Shown here: positions 35,306 through 44,308 of the stretch, in pieces | Numbering within the stretch: the first letter of the stretch is position 1 | Layout of the letters: the number at the start of each line of letters is the position of its first letter | Program-made: the position numbers and the translations under genes | Assembly: GCA_047971485.1 (NCBI GenBank) | Contig: JBKDZR010000059.1 | Coordinates: 1-57,087, forward strand | Reading direction: 5' to 3' | Length of the DNA: 57,087 bases | Source: JBKDZR01 sp047971485 | GTDB taxonomy: Bacteria; Pseudomonadota; Alphaproteobacteria; Rhodobacterales; Rhodobacteraceae | The notes under the pieces: generated by a model | Seen by the model: only the letters and a program-made list of their open reading frames with translations | Told to the model about the DNA's origin: nothing | Database searches by the model: none

Positions 35306-36415
35306 TCAAAGGGCGCTGGGATCGACCTTGGCGAAAACCTCATCCCACAGGGCCTGGCTGACAGCCTCGATATCGTTGCCCAGATCGGCCATGATCCCCG
35401 TCCATTTCTCGACATTGCCGAAATAGGCATCCAGCAGGGCGCCCGGATCTTCCACACCCAGCTGCGTCCCCGCCGCGATCAGCCGGTCACGGTCGGTGTC
35501 GGCAAAGCCCTCGACCATCTGGCGCAGATCGTCGGCCGGCGCGACCAGCTGCACATCATTGACCTGCTGCTGGTTCTCAAAGCTGGCCTGATCCCGCAGA
35601 ACGTAGTTGCCGATCGTGTGCTTGGCGGTAACGAAGGCCGAGGCGCGCAGGATGACTTCCTGCTCCTCGGGGCTCAGATCAAGGAAATAATCCCGGTTCA
35701 GCGTGAACCCCAGCGCCGGTGCCGAATTGCCCAGCGGCAAATCGGTGACATGGCGCGCATATTCGCCGTAGCCATAGGTTTGCAGCCATTCCCGCGTTGC
35801 CATCAGGCAATCTAGGCCCCCACGCTGCAGCAGGCCAACCGCTTCGGTCAGGGTGACCGACATCGGGGTTGCCCCACCCAGAGCCGCCATTTCGCCGAAC
35901 CCGCCGGTGGCCCGGATACGCCGGCCCTGCATATCGGCCAGGCTGGCAATCGGGCTGGTGCACATCAGCCGGTACGAAGCCGAGGCAAAGCCGCCCAAGG
36001 GCAGCACGTTGTTTTCACGTGCTTCGTCCAGGCAGGACGGGCAATCCTGGAACACGGTTTCCAGCGCAGCCGCAGCGACCGCCATCGCGTTGTCACCGGG
36101 GACCACCACCGAATACAGCAGGGTGAAAGAGGGCATCGCCTCAGGCGTGTACACCGGGATCTGCAGGCCCGCCTGCATCAGCCCGTCGGACACAGCGGCC
36201 AGGGTGCCCCGGCCATCGGCCAGTTGCCCGCCCGCGATCAGTTCCCAGTCCATGGCGCCATCCGTGGCTTCGCTCATCATCGCGAACGCTTCGGGCAGGG
36301 TATCGGTGTTCAGGTAATCCGAGGCCGGCGGCCAGGACCCGTAAATCGGATCCAGGGCCAATGCGCCGGAGGCGGCTACCAGCAACGGTGCCGCAAATAT
36401 CAGTGCCTTGCTCAT
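35306..36415 (-). CDS. TRAP transporter solute-binding protein (DctP family), system D
   Basis: 369 aa. Signal peptide SKALIFAAPLLVAASGALAL; GGGAGGACAAC precedes the ATG by about 5-9 nt. DctP-like ligand-handling segments: DMQGRRIRATGGFGEMAALG, LLQRGGLDCLMATREWLQTY. The paired cysteines in QDCPSCLDEA and CTSP are a possible disulfide. Encoded 42 bp after the P450, so the two probably share a message; the ligand may be the P450 substrate, such as a methoxylated benzoate. Confidence 0.88.
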   Translation of the reverse strand: MSKALIFAAPLLVAASGALALDPIYGSWPPASDYLNTDTLPEAFAMMSEATDGAMDWELIAGGQLADGRGTLAAVSDGLMQAGLQIPVYTPEAMPSFTLLYSVVVPGDNAMAVAAAALETVFQDCPSCLDEARENNVLPLGGFASASYRLMCTSPIASLADMQGRRIRATGGFGEMAALGGATPMSVTLTEAVGLLQRGGLDCLMATREWLQTYGYGEYARHVTDLPLGNSAPALGFTLNRDYFLDLSPEEQEVILRASAFVTAKHTIGNYVLRDQASFENQQQVNDVQLVAPADDLRQMVEGFADTDRDRLIAAGTQLGVEDPGALLDAYFGNVEKWTGIMADLGNDIEAVSQALWDEVFAKVDPSAL

Positions 36416-36457
36416 TTCAGTTGTCCTCCCAGGTGACAGGGTCGTAGTGGAAACGGA

Positions 36458-37666
36458 TCATGCGGGGATAAGGCGCACCGGATAGCTGAGATACCCGCGC
36501 AACCAGTTGATATAGGCGCGTTCCGGCGGCCCGAGGGGTTCGATCCGGGCCACCTTGCGGGCCAGTGCCCCCAGCACCGATTCCGCCTCAAGCCGGGCGA
36601 CCATCTGGCCAACACAGCCGTGGATACCCGTCCCGAAGGCCAGATGTCCGACGGTGCGGCGGTTGATGTCATAGGCGTTGGGGTGGTCCCACTGATCCGG
36701 ATCGCGGTTGGCGGCGGCCAGCCACATCATCACCTTTTCTTCGGCCCCCAGCTGCACACCGCCCAGTTCCGTCGGGCCCGTGGTGGTGCGCCCGATCACC
36801 GGGCTGGGCGCCATCCAGCGCAGCGCCTCTTCAAAGGCGGCACGGGCCTTGCCCGGGTCGGCCCGCAACTGATCCCACTGATCGGGGTTGTTCACCAGCG
36901 CCTCAACGGCAAAGCTGATCCCAAACACCGTGGTGTCGATCCCAGCCGACACGAAGGCCCGCACCAGCATGCCGGCCTCTTCATGGGTGATGTCACCGGC
37001 ATGGGCGGCGGCGTAAATCTCGGTCCCGAAGCCGCCGGGGATCAGGTTTTCCTCGGCCATCTGGAAGGTGACATATTCGAAGGTGCCGTTCTCTTCGACG
37101 ATCTTGTGCGCCGCATGATAGAGATCATTACGCGGGCCCATGGCGTTAAAGTTCAGTTCCGAATAGGGCATCAGATGGTGCCGGAAATCCGGGTGCAGCC
37201 CCACCGCATCGGGCAGAACCTTGAACGGGAAGGCGAAGGTCAGATCCGAGACGATATCCACCTCGCCGCGTTCCAGCAGGGCATCGACCATCCGGTCGGC
37301 CTCGGCCGTGAAATCCTCGGCCAGCTTGCGCAGCGCCCGGGCCGACAGGACCCGCGACAGAACCTTGCGGTTGGGCGTATGGGTGGGGGGGTCGGCCTCA
37401 AGGATGACCGAGGGTTTGCGCCAGGGTTCCTCGCGCACGACATTGGTCATCCCCGTGCCCATGGCCGAGGAAAACCGCTTCCAGTCCTCGAACACCTCTT
37501 TCACCAGGCCATAGCGGCCCGTGATCCAGAACTTGTGCTGGGGCACCCAGACCACGGGGCCCGCATTGCGGATCGCCTCATCAAGGGCGATCGGATTGTC
37601 CATCGCCTCGCGGCTGAACGGGTCGATATCCAGAACGGGACGGTCGCTGACGTCACCTGCCGGCAT
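36458..37666 (-). CDS. Cytochrome P450, CYP199-like (aromatic acid O-demethylase type)
   Basis: 402 aa from MPAGDVSDRP; AGGAG lies 7 nt upstream, inside the 5-codon longer alternative. P450 landmarks in order: SVILEADPPTHTPNRKVLSR, the oxygen-binding I-helix AGIDTTVFG, ExxR in EEALRW, and the heme loop FGTGIHGCVGQMVARLE with ligand Cys351. Sequence resemblance to CYP199A (4-methoxybenzoate demethylase) is recalled from memory, notably around LILEADPP and the heme loop. It would oxidatively demethylate a para-substituted benzoate to formaldehyde plus phenol. No ferredoxin partner is visible nearby. Upstream of TRAP D on the same strand. Confidence 0.87.
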   Translation of the reverse strand: MPAGDVSDRPVLDIDPFSREAMDNPIALDEAIRNAGPVVWVPQHKFWITGRYGLVKEVFEDWKRFSSAMGTGMTNVVREEPWRKPSVILEADPPTHTPNRKVLSRVLSARALRKLAEDFTAEADRMVDALLERGEVDIVSDLTFAFPFKVLPDAVGLHPDFRHHLMPYSELNFNAMGPRNDLYHAAHKIVEENGTFEYVTFQMAEENLIPGGFGTEIYAAAHAGDITHEEAGMLVRAFVSAGIDTTVFGISFAVEALVNNPDQWDQLRADPGKARAAFEEALRWMAPSPVIGRTTTGPTELGGVQLGAEEKVMMWLAAANRDPDQWDHPNAYDINRRTVGHLAFGTGIHGCVGQMVARLEAESVLGALARKVARIEPLGPPERAYINWLRGYLSYPVRLIPA

Positions 37667-37729
37667 GGGGGATCTCCTCATGGCTGAACGTTAGTATTCC
37701 AACGCATTTCGGTTTCACACAAGCGGTCC

Positions 37730-39412
37730 TTAGCCAGCGGTCACCCTGGCGGCAGCACCCAGCCACATCGCCACGGCCACGGCGCCCGGATCGGGGTGGC
37801 CGATCACCCGCGCGCCGACATAGCTGGACCGGCCCCGCCGCGGGGCCATCTGGCGGGTCGCCTCGGCGCCGTCCTCGGCGGCCTTGGCGGCGGCGGCCAG
37901 ACGCGCGGACGGGCCGCCGGAACCGGCCATCGCGGCAAGTGCCGGAGCGAGGGCGTCAACCATGGTGCGATCGCCCGGCTCGGCCCCACCCAGGGCACAG
38001 AGCGCCTCAACCCCGCCGGCAAAGGCGGTGGCCAGTTGTTCACCGGCATCGCCCCCTGCGCCCTCCAGCGCATTGGCCGCCCCCACCGCCAGAATGGCAT
38101 AAAGCGGCCCCGAGGTGCCCCCCGTCGCCCGGCGCACCACCGCACCGACATGGCGCCAGAAGGCCGGACCGGACAACGCCGCCAGATGATCCTGCTCGGC
38201 CAGCAGCGCCTCGGCCCCGCCAGCCAGCGAACGGCCGATGTCGCCATCGCCGACGATCTGATCCATCCGGGTCAGTTCCGGCTCGGCCGCGATCAGCGCC
38301 TGACACCCGGCCCGCAGCGCGGCCAGGACCATCGGCTCCCCTGCACCAGAGGCCGGCGGCAGCGACGGCAGCGGCGCACGCGGCACCGTCATACCCGCCT
38401 CACGGCGGCCCGGCACCACCCAGGCCGGCGCGCCAGCCGGCGCGTCCAGCGCCTCGCGGCGGTCATCGGTCAGTTTCATCAGCGACAACGAGACCCCGGC
38501 CATGTCGATCGCGGTCAGGAACGTTCCCGCCCAGACGCGATCCACCTTCAGCCCGGCCCCATCGCAAGCCGCCAGCGCGTCACCGGCAACGATGGACAGT
38601 TCCATCGCCGGGGTCGCACCCAGGTTGTTGACCAGCAGGGCCACCCGATCCCCGCGCGTCAGGCCACGGTCGGCAATGACGGTGTCGATCATCTCGGCGG
38701 CCAGCGCGGCCGAGGGCCGCAGGGCTTCGCGACGCAAACCAGCCTCGCCATGGATGCCAAGACCCAGCTCGATCTCCTCGGGGCCAAGGTCGAAATTGGG
38801 AGTCCCCGCCGCCGGAACAATACAGGGTGTCAGCGCGACCCCCATGGACCCGGTGGCCGCAATCGCCGCCTCGGCGGCAGCCTTGACCTCGGCCAGGGAC
38901 AACCCGGCCTCAGCCGCGGCGCCGGCCACCTTATGGACCAGAACCGTGCCGGCAATGCCCCGTCGCCCGGCGGTTTCCTCGGCCGAGCCGAGGGCGGAAT
39001 CGTCATCGACAATGACCATCTCGGCGGCGATCCCCTCGCCCCGGGCAATCTGTGCCGCCAGACCGAAATTCAGCCGGTCGCCGGTATAGTTCTTGACGAT
39101 CAGCAACACCCCGCCCGGGCCGGCAACCGAGCGGATCGCCTCAAGCACGGCATCGGTCGATGGCGAGGCAAAGACATCGCCCGCCACTGCCGCCGTCAGC
39201 AACCCCGGCCCGACATACCCCGCATGGGCCGGTTCATGCCCGGATCCGCCCCCCGAGATCAGCGCCACCTTCCCGGTCCCAGTCACCGTTTCCAGATCAT
39301 CCCGCACGACAATGGTGGTGCCCTCGATCAGCCGCAAACCATTGCTGGCCGCAACCAGCCCGGCCAGAGCCTGGGGTATGATATCCTTGACCTCGTTGAT
39401 CAGCTTTTTCAT
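37730..39412 (-). CDS. dhaK: Dihydroxyacetone kinase, ATP-dependent, fused DhaK-DhaL
   Basis: 560 aa from MKKLINEVKDIIPQ; GGGGGAGA precedes the ATG, and 63 codons upstream in frame have no homology. The N-terminal DAK1 domain (about 1-330) contains GGGSGHEPAHAGYVGPG and the hydroxyacetone-binding His221 in LGIHGEAG. The C-terminal DAK2 domain (about 365-560) holds MDQIVGDGDIGRSLAGG, a Mg-ATP aspartate site, and GDRTMVDAL. The domain order is that of ATP-dependent glycerone kinases. It makes dihydroxyacetone phosphate. It precedes the P450-TRAP D genes by 63 bp on the same strand; a functional link is not obvious. Confidence 0.92.
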   Translation of the reverse strand: MKKLINEVKDIIPQALAGLVAASNGLRLIEGTTIVVRDDLETVTGTGKVALISGGGSGHEPAHAGYVGPGLLTAAVAGDVFASPSTDAVLEAIRSVAGPGGVLLIVKNYTGDRLNFGLAAQIARGEGIAAEMVIVDDDSALGSAEETAGRRGIAGTVLVHKVAGAAAEAGLSLAEVKAAAEAAIAATGSMGVALTPCIVPAAGTPNFDLGPEEIELGLGIHGEAGLRREALRPSAALAAEMIDTVIADRGLTRGDRVALLVNNLGATPAMELSIVAGDALAACDGAGLKVDRVWAGTFLTAIDMAGVSLSLMKLTDDRREALDAPAGAPAWVVPGRREAGMTVPRAPLPSLPPASGAGEPMVLAALRAGCQALIAAEPELTRMDQIVGDGDIGRSLAGGAEALLAEQDHLAALSGPAFWRHVGAVVRRATGGTSGPLYAILAVGAANALEGAGGDAGEQLATAFAGGVEALCALGGAEPGDRTMVDALAPALAAMAGSGGPSARLAAAAKAAEDGAEATRQMAPRRGRSSYVGARVIGHPDPGAVAVAMWLGAAARVTAG

Positions 39413-39620
39413 CGGTTTCTCCCCCGGGATATGTCCTTCGGCGTGGGGTCGGCTGGATCTTTGACACCCGGCACAGGATGGCCCGACGGCCCCGCCACGG
39501 TTCCCGATCCTTGCTGATCTCCCCCTTGTTGCCGGGTGTTTATATTGAAGCTTGTTTACTTTGCAACAACCTTGGCCGGCGACAGCCGCGCCATCTGGCA
39601 TCGCCCCTCGACCCGGCCCA

Positions 39621-40547
39621 CTATGCCGGCGGGTCGGAAATGCCGTTGCGGGCCAGGAAACGGGACAGGTGACTGTGGAAATGGGTGATCATCGGTGTCT
39701 CGTGCCGATCCTGGCCAACCCACATGGACACGCTGTTCAGCGGCATCTCCACCGTCAGCGGCACCTGTGCCAACCCGAACTGCGCACAGTAATACGGCGC
39801 GCTTTTCAGCGACAGGAAGCACAACCCCCGGACCAGCCGCACCACCCGCGCTGTCAGATGAACATCGCCATTCATGCTTTGCCGGGGCACGATATCGGGC
39901 AACCCCATCGAGGCAAGCAGGACCCGGGTCGAAATGCGCAACCCCGAGAGCGACCCGATTTCGATCCACGGTCGCTCGCCCAGAGCCTCGGAGGGCACGG
40001 GATCGGGGCTTTGCGTCAACGGATCCTCGGCACTGCCGAACACCCCGTTGCGATCACTGAAGAGCGGAATCTGTACCAGCCGGCCCTGTGGCAAGGCCAG
40101 ATGCGTCGGCCCCAGCACCACGTCCAGGCGCTGCTCGGCCAGATCGGTGAACAACCGGCCCACCGGTTCGCAATAAACCGAGACGGCATAGGGCCAAGCG
40201 TTGCGCAACGGCTCGGCCATGAAATCGGCCAGCAAGGCGGGCCCGATCAGCGGTCCCATACCGATCCGCAACTCGCCGCTCAGCCCCCGTTTCCAATGTT
40301 CGACCTTGCGCTGCGCCCGGCGACTGCGTGCCAGAATTTCCTGTCCTTCCTCAGCCAGTTGCGCGCCGATCACCGTCGGGGTCACACCATAGCGTCCCCG
40401 GCGCAGCACCGCTGAACCGACCCGATCCTCGATCACCTTTACGGTCCGCGACAGGGTCGGCTGGGTCAGGTTCAGGTGCTCGGCCGCGCGGCTGATCGAG
40501 CCCAGTTCCACAATTACCGCCAGTTGTGCCAGATATCGCGTGTCCAT
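39621..40547 (-). CDS. LysR-family transcriptional regulator
   Basis: 308 aa. HTH within residues about 4-60: QLAVIVELGSISRAAEHLN and LTQPTLSRTVKVIEDRVG. The effector domain follows (ELRIGMGPLIGPALLADFM). Divergent from the TAXI-TRAP E operon, with a 99-bp gap, so control of that operon is likely. It also lies 208 bp upstream of dhaK in tandem. Confidence 0.88.
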   Translation of the reverse strand: MDTRYLAQLAVIVELGSISRAAEHLNLTQPTLSRTVKVIEDRVGSAVLRRGRYGVTPTVIGAQLAEEGQEILARSRRAQRKVEHWKRGLSGELRIGMGPLIGPALLADFMAEPLRNAWPYAVSVYCEPVGRLFTDLAEQRLDVVLGPTHLALPQGRLVQIPLFSDRNGVFGSAEDPLTQSPDPVPSEALGERPWIEIGSLSGLRISTRVLLASMGLPDIVPRQSMNGDVHLTARVVRLVRGLCFLSLKSAPYYCAQFGLAQVPLTVEMPLNSVSMWVGQDRHETPMITHFHSHLSRFLARNGISDPPA

Positions 40548-40553
40548 CAGGTA

Positions 40554-40575
40554 TAGATTATTTCAATGCTTTCTA
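40554..40575. promoter_or_regulatory. TAGA-N14-TCTA dyad, possible LysR site
   Basis: Short imperfect-confidence dyad in the AT-rich divergent LysR/TAXI gap, 7 bp from the LysR start. Only four bases per arm match, so it is suggestive only. Confidence 0.2.
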
Positions 40576-40646
40576 CCGATATTGGCATTTTACACCTGGA
40601 TAGGCGCCGGGCAAGCTTGGGCTGTGACTGTTTTGGGAGGAACATC

Positions 40647-41627
40647 ATGGCACGTCATTTTCGGCTTGGGGCAGCGCTGGCCATTACCGCGCTGTCTTTC
40701 GGTACGGCGCAGGCGCAGACATTGACGGTGGAAACCGCCACCGCCAGCGGGATGACCACCTTGGCAATGCAGGTCATCGCCACCTATGGCGGGGTCGATC
40801 TGCAGATCAATTCAGGGCAAACACTGACCCGGTCCTGCCTGAAGCTGGGCCGCGAAGAGATCGCCATGGCGATCTGTCCGCCCCCGGTGATCAGCATGAT
40901 GCAGCGGGGCGTTGGCCCCTATGCCAGCGATGCCGAGGGAGCCATGACCTCGGCGCAATCGCTGCGCGCCCTGTTCGGTTTTACCGGCGGCCTGATCCAT
41001 GGGATCGTCCACACAGAGGGCGGGATCGAAAGCTGGGATGACCTGTATGGCCGCCGCGTCTTCACCGGCCCGCCAGCGGGCGCGGCCAATAACCAGGTTC
41101 AGACGATCATCCGGGCAGCCTCGGGCCTGATCGCCGGCGAGGATTACGAGGCCGTCCAGATGGACTGGAGCGCCGCCTTGCAGGGGTTCCAGGACAGCCA
41201 GTTCGACGCGTTCTTCAGCCCGACAGCGGTGGGCAATGCCGCACTGGAGCAACTGGGCGCCATCACCCTGCTGTCGATCCCGGACAACGCGCTGGATTCC
41301 GAGGGCTGGCAGGACTGGCTGGCCATCGGCGGCACCGGGCTGGGCACGATCCCGGCAGGCACCTATTCCAATGCCGCGAACACCGAGGCGGTGAAAGCGG
41401 GCGAATTCTTCCAGATGGCCACCGTCAATACGACGATGGACGAGGATACGGCCTATGCACTGACCAAGGCCTTCTGGGAAAACCTGCCGGCGGCCGCAAA
41501 TGACATCCGCGTGCTGCGTGCCGTCAATGCCGAGATGCCGCTGTCCGGGCTGAACCTGCCGCTGCATCCCGGGGCGATCCGCTATTACGAGGAAACGGGC
41601 GTCGCGATCCCCGACGACCTGCGCTGA
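40647..41627 (+). CDS. TAXI-family TRAP solute-binding protein, system E
   Basis: 326 aa from MARHFRLGAALAITALSFG, preceded by GGGAGGAACATC; the signal peptide ends near AQAQ. The TAXI family is distinguished from DctP by segments such as ETATASGMTTLAMQVIATYG, LYGRRVFTGPPAGAANNQVQ and TIPAGTYSNA. It hands its periplasmic ligand to the fused permease downstream. The sulfatase and tannase genes following suggest an esterified or sulfated phenolic ligand. Confidence 0.9.
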   Translation: MARHFRLGAALAITALSFGTAQAQTLTVETATASGMTTLAMQVIATYGGVDLQINSGQTLTRSCLKLGREEIAMAICPPPVISMMQRGVGPYASDAEGAMTSAQSLRALFGFTGGLIHGIVHTEGGIESWDDLYGRRVFTGPPAGAANNQVQTIIRAASGLIAGEDYEAVQMDWSAALQGFQDSQFDAFFSPTAVGNAALEQLGAITLLSIPDNALDSEGWQDWLAIGGTGLGTIPAGTYSNAANTEAVKAGEFFQMATVNTTMDEDTAYALTKAFWENLPAAANDIRVLRAVNAEMPLSGLNLPLHPGAIRYYEETGVAIPDDLR

Positions 41628-41638
41628 TCCGCCGGCAT

Positions 41639-41659
41639 GGGTGGCACCGTCTGCCACCC
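41639..41659 (+). terminator. Intercistronic hairpin after the TAXI binding-protein gene
   Basis: GGGTGGCA/TGCCACCC perfect 8-bp stem with 5-nt loop, 11 bp after the stop codon. Same position as the hairpins of TRAP systems B, C and D. The remaining 170 bp before the permease show no gene. Confidence 0.5.
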
Positions 41660-41830
41660 CCCATCGCGCGGCAGGCTGATCTGCGCCCCAGGGACAAGTC
41701 GGGGGTATCATGCCCCTCACCCATCGGCCCGGAACAGCCCCCGTCACCGACAAGGCCCCTGCCGCGCGGACCGGTTCCGGCCCCGGACCTGCCGGCCCAT
41801 CCTTTTCGCTTGCCACAAGGACTTGCCTCC

Positions 41831-44308
41831 ATGACCCTTGATCCAAGCCCCGACGCCACGCCCGCAGCCGATCCGGATACCCGGCCTGACACCACAGGCG
41901 CCGCCTTTGGTTGGGCAGCCTGGGTGCTGGCCGCCGCAACCATCGAAACGATCATCGGCCTGCGCTTCAACCTGCTGCAATATCCGCCGGTCCCCCTGGG
42001 CTTTGCCGAGATCACCTGGGCCCGCGCCCTGACGCTGATCGGTCTGGTCGGTCTGGTGGTGGCACTGGTGCGGCTGGCGGGCCGGACCGGTGGCCACCGC
42101 CTGCCGCTGACCGGCGCAATCCTGGGGCTGGCGGTCGCCCTTGCGGATGCAATGCCCGGGGTGAACCTTGCCGCGCTGATGTCCGGGGTGCCAGCCGCTG
42201 AGGATCCGGCCTCGGTTCCCATGGGCGCCTTCGTGATCCGGGTCGTGCCCCTGGGCCTGCTGGTCCTGTCCATCGTCATCATCGCCGGCCTGCGCCGCGC
42301 CCCCACCCGCGGTCTGACAGCACGCTGGGTGCTGGCCACGGGGCTGGCCATCGGACTGATCGGCATGCTGGCGGTACTGCCCGGCATCCCCTTTCGCTGG
42401 ATCGGCATCGGCGACTACAATCTGCGCAGCCTGTTCGCCGACGACTGGCGCGTGTTCCGCACCAGTTTCCGCATCGGACCGGCCGGCCCGGCCGAGGTCT
42501 ATTATGCGGCCATGTTCTTTCTTTCGACGCTGGTCGCCACGCTGGTCCTGCATACCGAGCGCCCCGCCGCGCATGAGGCCTCTGGCCTCAGCCGTCTGCT
42601 GGGTACGCTGGACTGGGTAGCGCTGGCGGCGGTCGGCTTTACCTGCGCGCATTACGCCTATGTCGGGGTCGAGCAGATGACCTTTACCACCTTTCAGGCC
42701 CATGTGGCGCTGATCGGCTGCCTGACCGTCCTCTATCTCTGCTACCGGCTTTACGGCGCGGCACTGGCCCTGTGCGGTCTGGCGGCAATGGCCTATTTCT
42801 TCTTCTGTTCCTACATGCCGGGGATCTTCCGGGCGGAATATGGCGGCTATACCTCGCTGGCCGAAAACCTGTGGTACAACAACTCGAAGGCGGTGCTGGG
42901 CTCACAGCTGGGCATCCTGCTGAACAACGTGCTTCCGTTCATCATCTTCGGGGCCCTGCTGTCGGCCACCGGCGCCGCCGGATCACTGATCCGCATTTCC
43001 TTTTCGATGATGCGCCACACGCGGGGTGGCCCGGCCCATGCGGCGGTCATGGCCTCGGGGCTGTTTGGCTCGGTCTCGGGCTCGGCGGTGTCCAACGTGG
43101 TGGGCACCGGGGTGATCACCATTCCGATGATCAAGAAGCGCGGTTTCTCGGCCGCCTTCGCCGGCGGGGTTGAGGCAACGGCCTCGACCGGCGGCCAGAT
43201 CATGCCGCCGATCATGGGGGCGGCTGCGCTGGTCATGGCTGACCTGACCGGGGCGGGCTATCTGAGTGTCATGATCGCGGCGATCATTCCGGCGCTGGCC
43301 TATTACCTGTCGCTGTTCGTCAATGTGATCGTGGAATCCCGACGCCTGGGGATGCAGCCACAAAGCGGCGATCAACTGGAAGAGGTGACCCGCCAGGACT
43401 GGATCAACGTCATCATGCTGGTTTTCCTGCCGCTGATGGTCGTGATTGAGCGGCTGATCCAGGGGGCCTCACCGGCCGGGTCGGCGGTCGTGGCGATCCT
43501 GGTGGTGATCGCGCTGTCGCCGCTCAGCCCGCTGGTGCGCAGAAAACCCTCGGTCCTGCTGGAGGCCATCGCCGAGGGCGGAAGTACCTTCGGCCGGCTG
43601 CTGATGGTGGTGGGCGTGGTTGGCATCATCGTAGGTGTCATGAGCACGACGGACCTGCCCTCGAAGATCGGGCGCGAAATCGCCGATCTGGCCTCGATCG
43701 CGCTGGTGCTGACGCTGATCATCGCGGCGCTGGTGTCGCTGCTGCTGGGCATGGGGATGCCGACGCTGCCGGCCTATCTGACGGTGGTGATCATCCTTGG
43801 ACCGGCGCTGAACCTGCTGGGCCTGTCGCCGATGACCACGCATATGTTCGTGTTCTATTTCGGGGTGGCCTCGGCGATCACGCCACCGGTGGCGGTGGCT
43901 GCCTTCGCGGCGGCGGCCATAGCCGGGGCGCGGCCCATGGCGACCGGCGTGGCGGCGGTGCGCATCGGGGCGGTGATCTTTGCGGTGCCGTTCATCTTTG
44001 CCCTGAACCCGGATCTTCTGGTGGTGCAAAGCGCCTTTGTCGAGGAAAGCGGCCGGGTGTTTTCGCTGGTTTCTTTCGTCTCGGCCCTGTTGCGCACGGC
44101 GCTGATCGTCTGGTTGCTGGCCACGGCGGCGGGCCGGTTCGATCTGCGGCGTTTGCCCGGATGGGAGGCCCTGTTGCGACTGGCTGCGGCGGTGCTGGCG
44201 ATATCCCCGGATCTGATGGTGCATGGCCCAGCGGTGGCGTTGGGACTGGGGCTGCTGGTGCTGCATCGGCTGGATGGAAAAGGCGAAGAAGTTGAGGTGG
44301 CCCGATGA
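41831..44308 (+). CDS. TAXI-type TRAP transporter fused permease (4TM/12TM), system E
   Basis: 825 aa from MTLDPSPDATPAADP, with AAGGA 9 nt upstream; a TTG 21 nt earlier is less likely. The N-terminal third holds several membrane helices (DctQ-like part); DctM-like landmarks begin near residue 355: ILLNNVLPFIIFGALLSATG, GLFGSVSGSAVSNVVGTGVI, GGQIMPPIMGAAALVMADL, SLLLGMGMPTLPAYLT and GVASAITPPVAVAAFAAAAI. The stop overlaps the sulfatase start by 4 bp (ATGA), coupling uptake and desulfation. Confidence 0.93.
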   Translation: MTLDPSPDATPAADPDTRPDTTGAAFGWAAWVLAAATIETIIGLRFNLLQYPPVPLGFAEITWARALTLIGLVGLVVALVRLAGRTGGHRLPLTGAILGLAVALADAMPGVNLAALMSGVPAAEDPASVPMGAFVIRVVPLGLLVLSIVIIAGLRRAPTRGLTARWVLATGLAIGLIGMLAVLPGIPFRWIGIGDYNLRSLFADDWRVFRTSFRIGPAGPAEVYYAAMFFLSTLVATLVLHTERPAAHEASGLSRLLGTLDWVALAAVGFTCAHYAYVGVEQMTFTTFQAHVALIGCLTVLYLCYRLYGAALALCGLAAMAYFFFCSYMPGIFRAEYGGYTSLAENLWYNNSKAVLGSQLGILLNNVLPFIIFGALLSATGAAGSLIRISFSMMRHTRGGPAHAAVMASGLFGSVSGSAVSNVVGTGVITIPMIKKRGFSAAFAGGVEATASTGGQIMPPIMGAAALVMADLTGAGYLSVMIAAIIPALAYYLSLFVNVIVESRRLGMQPQSGDQLEEVTRQDWINVIMLVFLPLMVVIERLIQGASPAGSAVVAILVVIALSPLSPLVRRKPSVLLEAIAEGGSTFGRLLMVVGVVGIIVGVMSTTDLPSKIGREIADLASIALVLTLIIAALVSLLLGMGMPTLPAYLTVVIILGPALNLLGLSPMTTHMFVFYFGVASAITPPVAVAAFAAAAIAGARPMATGVAAVRIGAVIFAVPFIFALNPDLLVVQSAFVEESGRVFSLVSFVSALLRTALIVWLLATAAGRFDLRRLPGWEALLRLAAAVLAISPDLMVHGPAVALGLGLLVLHRLDGKGEEVEVAR

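Noticed and set aside
37796..39517. 573-aa plus-strand frame opposite dihydroxyacetone kinase
   Set aside because: Arg/Gly/His/Gln-rich shadow frame; the minus strand encodes an unmistakable DhaK-DhaL protein.
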